From assembly GCA_027322565.1 (NCBI GenBank), contig DAHVRG010000182.1, forward strand, positions 1-14,906: a stretch of DNA of 14,906 bases, read 5' to 3'. The notes below the pieces were generated by a model, which saw only the letters and a list, made by a program, of their open reading frames with translations, was not told where the DNA came from and did not search any database. Origin of the DNA: Georgenia sp. (GTDB lineage: Bacteria > Actinomycetota > Actinomycetes > Actinomycetales > Actinomycetaceae). Below, piece after piece: positions 9,001 through 13,758 of the stretch. Position 1 is the first letter of the stretch, and the number at the start of each line of letters is the position of its first letter. The translations under genes and the position numbers were made by a program.

Positions 9001-9247
9001 CGGCGGCCTTGCGGGTGAAGGTGAGCCCGAGCACCTCGTCGGCACGCACGTGACCGTTGGCGACGAGGTGGACGACGCGCGCCGACATCGTCTCGGTCTT
9101 CCCCGACCCGGCACCGGCGACGACGAGCTGCGGCGCCAGCGGGGCCTCGATGACGGCCTGCTGCTCCGGGGTGGGGACGTGCTGGCCCAGTGCCCGGGCG
9201 ATGTCCGCGGGGCTGTGCCGGCTTGTCGGGGTGAGGAGCTCGCTCAC
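6011..9247 (-). CDS. adnB: AdnB-like UvrD-family helicase with RecB-type nuclease domain
   Basis: The product (about 1,078 residues) has a complete superfamily 1A motor: PTPEQQAVI Q-motif, Walker A GAGSGKT (45-51), LTFTRKAA, motif II DEYQD (283-287), motif III GDPNQAIYGWRG, TSWRND, motif V TVHAAKGLEWD and motif VI YVAVTRAR. The C-terminal nuclease has RIDAVF (D989), VDWKTG (D1002, K1004) and QLALYR (Q1021), all consistent with an active metal-dependent nuclease. There is no terminal Fe-S cysteine set. In mycobacteria AdnB pairs with AdnA to unwind and trim DNA ends. I chose the GTG at 9245-9247 because it overlaps the adnA stop as GTGA, with AGGTGA upstream; a TTG at 9281-9283 would add 12 residues (MPTAGRRTAGDA) inside adnA. 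Family call is firm; the ortholog name rests on pairing and gene order. Confidence 0.9.
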   Translation of the reverse strand: MSELLTPTSRHSPADIARALGQHVPTPEQQAVIEAPLAPQLVVAGAGSGKTETMSARVVHLVANGHVRADEVLGLTFTRKAAAELSDRVRLRLRQLRRAGLLDDTDSPMDVDRPTIATYNSFAADIAKEHALRVGMDPDARLVTEAGAWQLADRVVQGWHGDLDVDASPASVTEAVLSLSGALAEHLLSTDDAREQLAHLAGSLTDASPAGRAKAPYADTQKVVASLRERLALLDLVDAYARAKRDEGVMDFADQVAMAARIAETVPAVGQALREQYPLVLLDEYQDTSVAQLRLLSAVFGGGHPVTAVGDPNQAIYGWRGAAAAALADFPTHFPSHGRAGQEQTPTRYLRTSWRNDSAVLAVANRISGPLRRTDDTTPAPVEVPELVARPGAEEGRVLAGYAASVEEEVAAVADFLAERWSPDRTAAVLCRTRSQFGPVVDALRERGVPVEVLGLGGLLAAPEVVDVRAALEAAHDASRGDSVMRLLTGAGLGAADLHALGAWARELAGQNRADASLVEAVDTPPPAGWRSPSGAGLGADGRRRVGRLGDLLRQVRSLSYLSLPEVVSHTITLLGLDIEVAARAGRVAAHARANLDAFVDVAASFAADTGGAGLGTFLGWLDAADERERGLEPVDADPQPGAVQVLTVHAAKGLEWDVVAVPGLVESQFPSYQGRPAADGSVSSSAWLTDRTALPYPLRGDAASLPALDIPPAPTHTDVRDALATLRRDSGRHAVAEERRLAYVAVTRARHTLLLTGSWFRTGKTPLRPSRFLAEPRDAGLLGDAPFGWAPEPDPDAVNPSLERVVATTWPLDPLGERRERLEAAAVAVRTAVPLPAPEDSPPDVRRWLRDAELLLRERAEAHRSALDVSLGRHLSASGVVGLAHDPRGFALERRRPMPSAPSDRASLGTLFHACVEEYFGAPSLLDVDGAEGLLGEDPAAYGAGAPQELAALKRTFAASRWAARTPVAVEVDLETAVAGTVVRCRIDAVFDDEHGVHVVDWKTGAPPRDAATLTARELQLALYRLAWARHTGTPLEEVGAAFYYVAADRTIEAGRLTEEEIERRLAAALREVGGRG

Positions 9248-12200
9248 TGCGTCACCTGCCGTCCTTCGTCCTGCAGTGGGCAACTGCGGCGCACCGGGCA
9301 GTGGCCGCAGCCGGGGTTGAGACGCGCCTCAAAGCTCGCCCCGGCCATCGTCTCGGCGACCCGCGCGACGAGGTCGTGGGCCCAGCGCGGGTCCTCCGCC
9401 TCGTGCGGGGCGACCTGCTCGCGGGACGTCGGTGCCGTGCTGCCCGTGCCGAGGTAGACGAGCCGGGCCCCGGCGGGTGTGGCCGGGCGGTCGAGCCCGC
9501 CGGCCTCGACCGCCACCTGGTAGGTGGCGAGCTGGGCGTTGGTGCGGGCCTCCTCCGTGCTCACCGCGTTCTTCGCAGTCTTGAGGTCGACGACGCGGAC
9601 CCGCTCCTCGCCGTCACCGCCGAGCCGCTCGACGCGGTCGATGCGCCCGACGAGACGGGCCCGGCCGACGTCCGCCTCGAACGAGCGCTCGACCTCGACC
9701 TCCCCGGGAACGCCGGCGAGGTAGTGCGCGAGCCGCTCGACCATCCGCTCGGCCTCGGCACGCCGGCGGCGCCCCACCCAGCCGTCGCCGAGCCCGAGCG
9801 AGGACCACCTGGTGTCGAGGGCGGCGCGCAGCTCCTCGAGAGTCCCGTGCGGGTGCTCGGCGGCGATCTCGTGGACCAGGTTGCCGAGCGACTGGTCCAG
9901 GGAGTCCTCGCGCCGGCCCCCTGCGGTCTGCAGCGCCCACCGCAGCGGGCACCGGTCGGCCGTCTCGACGGCGGAGGGCGAGACGCGCACGCGCTCTCCC
10001 GCCCCGACCAGGGGCGCGGCACTGCTCGGGGCGGCGAGCCCGTGCCACTCCGCCGGGTCCGCCCCGGCCACGCCCTCCGCGGCGAGCCGGGCGAGCAGCG
10101 CGGCAGCGGCCTCCCGCCGCGCCGCGCGGCCATGCCCCTCCCGGTCGGCACCGAGCTCCTCGTCGAGCACGGCACGGAGCTCGGCGACCAGCCCCCGGAG
10201 GTCGAGCGCCGGCCGGACGTGGTCGACCTGGGTGGCGTCCCCGCCGAGCAGCTCGAGGAAGGAGGAGGGACGGTCGTCGAGGTCGAGGACGGCGGTGGCG
10301 ACGACCCGGCGGGTGGCGCGCGAGACGGCGACGGCGAGCATGCGCAGCTCGTCGTCCAGGACGGCGCGGCGGGCCTGGCCGCGGGGGACCACGGCCCCCG
10401 GCTCGCGCCGGCCGGCGGCGATCTCCGCCAGCTCCCCGGCGCCGAGCAGCGTGTCGCGGAGCCGGAGGTCGGGCCACACGTCCTCCTGCAGGCCGGCGAG
10501 GACGACGACCTCCCACTGCCCGCCGGCGGTGCCGGCCGGGGTGAGGATGGCCACCGTCTCGCTGCGCTGGGCCTGCGCGGCGAGGGTGTCGGCGGCGATG
10601 TCCTGCGCGAGCAGCTCGGCGACGAACCCGGCCGCACCGGCGCCCGCCTGCCGCTCGTCGAGCTGCTCCGCCGCCCGGAACAGCGCCATGAGGGCGTCGA
10701 GGTCGGCGTCGGCCCGCTCCCCCTGGGCGCCGCCCGCGAGCGCCCGCTGCCGCCACGGCTCGGCGAGGCCCGCCGCGTCCCACAGCGCCCACAGCACCTC
10801 GGTGGCGCCGCCGCCGCGTCCGTGGGCGGCGCGACCGGCGGCCAGCATCCGGGCCACGCGCAGCGGTCCGCGTCGGTGGGCGGTGGGCAGGTGCTCGGCG
10901 CGGGCCGGATCGGCGAGCAGCTCGAGGAGGAGCTCGTCGGTGGCGGCCCGCACGGCCGCCGGCGCGCTGCCCTCGGGCAGCTCGGCGGCGACCGCGCCCC
11001 GCAGGGTACGGCGCAGCCCGCGCAGCGACACGGCGTCCATCCCGCCGACCGGCGAGCACAGCAGCGCGACGGCGGCCTCGGCGTCGAGACCTGCGGTGAC
11101 CGCCTGGAGGGCGGTGAGGAAGGGGCGCACCGCGGGCTCCTCCCGCAGCGCCACCCGGGCACCCTCCTGGGTGACGGGGACGCCGGCCTCGCGGAGCATC
11201 CGGCGCAGTCCCGCGACCTGCGCGGTGGACCGGACGACGACGACCATCCGGGACCACGGCGTGCCCTCGTGCAGGTGCTCCTCGCGCAGCCGCCGGGCGA
11301 TGTGGGCGGCCTCCTGGGTGACGCTGCGCAGCACGGCCGTCTCGACCCCCTGCGGCGCCTCCCCGCGGAGGGGCTCGGCCGCGCCGGTCTGCGCCGCGTG
11401 CCGGGCGGTGCGGTGCCGTGCCCCGCCGACGACGGAGATCTCCTCGGTGACCCGCCGGGTGACCTCGCGCAGCTCCGGCGTGCCGCGCCAGACCGTGCCG
11501 AGCACCTCGCGGTCCGCCCCGAAGCCACCGAGGGCCTCGTCGGTGACGGCCCGCCCGACGAGCGCCGGGCTGCCACCGCGGAAGCCCTGGACGCCGGCGT
11601 CCGGATCGCCGAGGAGGACGAGCTCGGCGCCGTCGTCGGCGAGCGCGTGGAGGAGGCGGGCGGTGGCGAGGGTGGCGTCCTGGTAGTCGTCGACGACGAC
11701 GGTGCCCCACCGGGGTGGGCTGAGGTCGGGCAGGTCGGTGCGCCAGCTGCGCAGCGCCTCGGTGGCGACGTCGACGACGGCTGCGACGTCGTACCGCGCA
11801 CCGCGGTCCGCCGGGCTCTCGCCGAGCACGGTGACGTCGATGTACTCCTCGAGGACCACGGCGGCGGACTCCCACTCCGGGCGTCCCGCCCGGCGGCCGA
11901 GCGCGGCGAGCTCGGCGGGGCTCAGACCGAGCTCGACCGCGCGGGTGAGGAGGTCGCGCAGCTCGCGCCGGAAGGCGTCCTGGGTACGGGTCTCCGGGCC
12001 GATGGCCGCGGGCCAGTGCGGGTCCCGACCCAGCCCCTCGGCGTGACCGGCGAGGAGCTCGGCGAGGGCCGCGTCCTGCTGCGGCCCGGTGACGAGGGTG
12101 GGCGGCGGCTGGCGCAGGGCGGTGGCGCGGGCGTGGACGACGGCGTAGGCGAAGGACGCGACCGACCGGACGAGGCCGCGCGAGCTGCCGCCCCCGCCGC

Positions 12201-12540
12201 TGAGCAGGCGCGTGCCGACGATCTCGCGGACCCGGTCGGCGGCCCGGCGGGAGGGGGCGAGGAACAGCGCGGGGCTGCTCAGCGGGTGCGTGCCGGGCGC
12301 GGGACCCGAGGCGCGGGCGAGGAAGGTCTCGACCGCCGTCGTCGTCTTACCGCTGCCCGGCGCCCCGACGACGAGGAGGTGGCCGACCCCGACCGGCCGG
12401 GTGACGACGCGCCGCTGGTCGGCGTCGAGGTCCACCGGGCGCTGGGCCGCCGGGAGGCTGAGTCGAAGGTCCACACGTCGATCGAAACACGCACCACCGA
12501 CATCGCCGGGGACCCACGCGGTCACGCCGTCCGCGAACAC
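9244..12540 (-). CDS. adnA: AdnA-like helicase-nuclease subunit with AddB-type Fe-S cysteines
   Basis: The protein is 1,098 residues from the GTG at 12538-12540. Walker A is good (GAPGSGKTT, 59-67) and motif II reads DDYQD (284-288). Motif III is GDPDAGVQGFRGG, lacking the usual Gln-Ser-Ile-Tyr, and motif V is LTPAGTAGGQWE in place of TxHxxKGLEW, so the motor looks degenerate. The nuclease domain keeps RIDRVE (D968) and VDLKTAK (D985, K987). Cysteines C864, C1078, C1081 and C1087 have the AddB pattern C-x213-C-x2-C-x5-C that holds a 4Fe-4S cluster. It would form a heterodimer with AdnB to process DNA breaks. The first 22 residues look unconserved; a GTG at 12472-12474 (MDLRLSLP) is an alternative start, but the upstream GTG has GGGGGA at a fair distance. 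Confidence 0.88.
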   Translation of the reverse strand: MFADGVTAWVPGDVGGACFDRRVDLRLSLPAAQRPVDLDADQRRVVTRPVGVGHLLVVGAPGSGKTTTAVETFLARASGPAPGTHPLSSPALFLAPSRRAADRVREIVGTRLLSGGGGSSRGLVRSVASFAYAVVHARATALRQPPPTLVTGPQQDAALAELLAGHAEGLGRDPHWPAAIGPETRTQDAFRRELRDLLTRAVELGLSPAELAALGRRAGRPEWESAAVVLEEYIDVTVLGESPADRGARYDVAAVVDVATEALRSWRTDLPDLSPPRWGTVVVDDYQDATLATARLLHALADDGAELVLLGDPDAGVQGFRGGSPALVGRAVTDEALGGFGADREVLGTVWRGTPELREVTRRVTEEISVVGGARHRTARHAAQTGAAEPLRGEAPQGVETAVLRSVTQEAAHIARRLREEHLHEGTPWSRMVVVVRSTAQVAGLRRMLREAGVPVTQEGARVALREEPAVRPFLTALQAVTAGLDAEAAVALLCSPVGGMDAVSLRGLRRTLRGAVAAELPEGSAPAAVRAATDELLLELLADPARAEHLPTAHRRGPLRVARMLAAGRAAHGRGGGATEVLWALWDAAGLAEPWRQRALAGGAQGERADADLDALMALFRAAEQLDERQAGAGAAGFVAELLAQDIAADTLAAQAQRSETVAILTPAGTAGGQWEVVVLAGLQEDVWPDLRLRDTLLGAGELAEIAAGRREPGAVVPRGQARRAVLDDELRMLAVAVSRATRRVVATAVLDLDDRPSSFLELLGGDATQVDHVRPALDLRGLVAELRAVLDEELGADREGHGRAARREAAAALLARLAAEGVAGADPAEWHGLAAPSSAAPLVGAGERVRVSPSAVETADRCPLRWALQTAGGRREDSLDQSLGNLVHEIAAEHPHGTLEELRAALDTRWSSLGLGDGWVGRRRRAEAERMVERLAHYLAGVPGEVEVERSFEADVGRARLVGRIDRVERLGGDGEERVRVVDLKTAKNAVSTEEARTNAQLATYQVAVEAGGLDRPATPAGARLVYLGTGSTAPTSREQVAPHEAEDPRWAHDLVARVAETMAGASFEARLNPGCGHCPVRRSCPLQDEGRQVTQ

Positions 12541-12567
12541 CGGACCGTCCCCCGGGCCGGCCGCGCC

Positions 12568-12573
12568 TACGAT
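12568..12573 (+). promoter_or_regulatory. candidate -10 for the DUF3107 gene
   Basis: TACGAT fits TAnnnT, within CCTACGATGGTGC. Transcription would start near 12580 and leave a leader of about 50 bases. The -35 region is GC-rich with no clear hexamer. The 89 bases between the adnA and DUF3107 start codons must also hold the adnA promoter, for which I see no convincing -10. Confidence 0.45.
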
Positions 12574-12593
12574 GGTGCGACAGCTACCGCACC
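12574..12593. repeat. inverted repeat at the DUF3107 transcription start
   Basis: GGTGCG (12574-12579) and CGCACC (12588-12593) form a perfect 6-bp inverted repeat around ACAGCTAC. It starts right after the -10, so it covers the expected start site. It could be an operator or a 5' hairpin in the mRNA. Confidence 0.4.
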
Positions 12594-12613
12594 GCGGCTC
12601 CGGCCGCCCCCTG

Positions 12614-12619
12614 AAGGAG
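12614..12619 (+). promoter_or_regulatory. Shine-Dalgarno supporting a TTG start
   Basis: AAGGAG lies 10 bases before TTG, and a second purine cluster GAGGA (12621-12625) is closer. With no ATG or GTG nearby in frame, this site decides the TTG start of the DUF3107 gene. Confidence 0.75.
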
Positions 12620-12629
12620 CGAGGACACC

Positions 12630-12851
12630 TTGGAGATCACCATCGGCGTGCGCGACATCCCGCGCGAGATCACGATCGACTCGCCGCTGACGGAGGAGGA
12701 GCTGCGGCAGACCGTCAAGTCCGCGCTCGACGAGGGCACGACGCTGGAGCTCACCGACGAGCACGGGCGGCAGATCCTCATCCCCGCCAGCTCCCTCGGC
12801 TACGTGCGCCTGGGCTCGGAGACCGCCCACCGCGTCGGCTTCGGCGTCTGA
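12630..12851 (+). CDS. DUF3107 family small protein
   Basis: This 73-residue protein starts at TTG (12630-12632) with MEITIGVRDIPREITID, the family's usual N-terminal pattern (ME-x-IGV). It continues through a central GRQILIPASSLGYVRLG and ends RVGFGV. Actinobacterial members, including M. tuberculosis Rv3208A (TB9.4), are 70-100 residues and have no assigned enzymatic role. The gene is divergent from adnA and converges with the ferritin-fold gene, with 25 bases between the two stops. A small mixed alpha/beta fold with alternating polar and hydrophobic strands is plausible. Function unknown. Confidence 0.9.
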   Translation: MEITIGVRDIPREITIDSPLTEEELRQTVKSALDEGTTLELTDEHGRQILIPASSLGYVRLGSETAHRVGFGV

Positions 12852-12880
12852 CCGCCGGCCGCCCCGGCGCTCGCCGTCAG
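12848..12880. terminator. bidirectional stem-loop spanning both stop codons
   Basis: An inner stem CGCCGG (12853-12858) / CCGGCG (12864-12869) with a 5-base loop is enclosed by an outer stem CTGAC (12848-12852) / GTCAG (12876-12880), with a 6-base bulge on one side. The TGA of the DUF3107 gene and the TGA of the ferritin-fold gene each lie largely in the outer stem. No T-tract is present. Its place between two convergent genes makes transcription termination in both directions the likely role. Confidence 0.5.
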
Positions 12881-13530
12881 GCCGCGAGCCCCAGCCGCGC
12901 CATCCTGCGGGCGTGACCGGCGGAGATGGCGCCGAGAGCGGGCGCGGCGAGCGCGCCGAGGTCGGTGCCGCTCGTCGACGCGACGACCCCGAGCACCGGC
13001 TGCACCGCGCCGAGCGCCTCGCCGGCCACCCGGCGCCCCCACAGCGCGAGCCGGGCGGCGAGCCGCGGGTCCGCGTCCGTCGCCCGCCCGACCTCCTCGG
13101 CGACGAGGTCGGTGAGGTCGCGTCCGGCGAGCGCGTCCGCGGCGACGCCGGGGTCCGCGAGGTGCTCGACGACGAGCCCGACGAGGTCGCGCACCATGCC
13201 GCCGGCCACCGTCGTGCGCACCATCCGCTCCCACCAGTCCGTCGAGACGGTCCGCCGCCCGATGGCGTCGAAGAGCTCGAGGTACGGCGCCGTCACGTCC
13301 GCGAGCACCGCGCCGTGGTCGGCGGCGGCGCGCTCGAGCTCGGGGTGGCCTGCCAGCTCCGCGGCAGCGAACCGGGAGAGCTCGATCCGGGCCCCTGGGT
13401 CCGGGGCGTGGGCGGCGTCGGCGGCGAGCCAGTCGAACAGGGTGAAGCGCCCCGCGGTCACCAGCCCGAGCACGGTGGTCACCTGCTCCGGACGCTCGAG
13501 CCGTGGGACGGGCTGCTCCGAGGTGGACAT
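12877..13530 (-). CDS. MiaE-like ferritin-fold protein
   Basis: The 217-residue, Ala-rich, helical protein resembles the actinobacterial group annotated as ferritin-like or tRNA-(ms2io6A)-hydroxylase-like (M. tuberculosis Rv3210c type). Recognisable parts are IELSRFAAAELAGHPEL (49-65), STDWWERMVRTTVAGGMVRD (96-115), RLALWGRRVAGEAL (160-173) and the end AGHARRMARLGL. The family would be a di-iron four-helix bundle, but residues 58-62 read ELAGH, giving Glu-x3-His where I expect Glu-x2-His, so metal binding is uncertain. The ATG at 13528-13530 follows a -10-like TACGCT by six bases, implying a leaderless mRNA. It is divergent from the DEAD-box gene and convergent with the DUF3107 gene. Function is unproven; the tRNA-hydroxylase label may not hold. 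Confidence 0.8.
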   Translation of the reverse strand: MSTSEQPVPRLERPEQVTTVLGLVTAGRFTLFDWLAADAAHAPDPGARIELSRFAAAELAGHPELERAAADHGAVLADVTAPYLELFDAIGRRTVSTDWWERMVRTTVAGGMVRDLVGLVVEHLADPGVAADALAGRDLTDLVAEEVGRATDADPRLAARLALWGRRVAGEALGAVQPVLGVVASTSGTDLGALAAPALGAISAGHARRMARLGLAA

Positions 13531-13536
13531 CCGCCC

Positions 13537-13542
13537 AGCGTA
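13537..13542 (-). promoter_or_regulatory. candidate -10 for a leaderless ferritin-fold mRNA
   Basis: The minus strand reads TACGCT, then GGGCGG, then the ATG. The 6-base distance from -10 to ATG would place the transcription start on the start codon, typical of leaderless actinobacterial genes. There is no separate leader in which a ribosome site could lie. Confidence 0.5.
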
Positions 13543-13561
13543 GTTCCCGCCCGACGGCGCG

Positions 13562-13601
13562 ACGGACGTGCGGCGCGGCTCACAGCGCGCGGGACGTCCG
13601 T
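13562..13601. repeat. inverted repeat between two divergent promoters (possible operator)
   Basis: ACGGACGT (13562-13569) and ACGTCCGT (13594-13601) are perfect inverted copies. Inside them GCGCG (13573-13577) pairs with CGCGC (13586-13590). The arms start 32 bases apart, about three helical turns. They lie between the -10 elements at 13537-13542 (minus) and 13607-13612 (plus), covering both -35 regions. A shared operator is the natural reading; a chance GC-rich palindrome is the alternative. Confidence 0.5.
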
Positions 13602-13606
13602 ACCGC

Positions 13607-13612
13607 TACACT
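13607..13612 (+). promoter_or_regulatory. candidate -10 for the DEAD-box helicase gene
   Basis: TACACT in GCTACACTGGTGC fits TAnnnT. Start near 13619 would leave a leader of about 140 bases before the GTG. No clear -35 is present; the expected place lies inside the inverted repeat. The context CTACnnTGGTGC is shared with the DUF3107 promoter. Confidence 0.5.
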
Positions 13613-13654
13613 GGTGCAGTCCATACGGTTGCCCGGTCGTCACGTACGCATCCC

Positions 13655-13679
13655 GCCGCGGAACGCGCGGCAGTTCTTT
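13655..13679 (+). promoter_or_regulatory. possible attenuator hairpin in the DEAD-box leader
   Basis: GCCGCG (13655-13660) pairs with CGCGGC (13666-13671) around GAACG, and is followed at once by AGTTCTTTC. A stem plus T-rich tail is unusual in this sequence. A rival pairing, GGCAG (13669-13673) with CTGCC (13689-13693), would break the first stem. The two folds cannot coexist, as in attenuators or thermosensitive leaders. No experiment is implied; this is a structural guess. Confidence 0.35.
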
Positions 13680-13758
13680 CACGATCGGCTGCCACGACCA
13701 GGCGGTGCTGCCGGCGAGCTCTCGCTGCCCCGCCACAACCGGATAGGTACGACATTTC

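Noticed and set aside
6506..9457. 983-codon open frame on the plus strand opposite adnB
   Set aside because: Same antisense effect: low-complexity composition, no motif, fully covered by a strong gene.
9301..12690. 1,129-codon open frame on the plus strand opposite adnA
   Set aside because: Its product is a Gly/Arg/Glu/Asp/Val-rich string without domains. It mirrors the codon pattern of adnA, whose helicase and nuclease motifs are unmistakable; high GC removes stop codons from the antisense frame.
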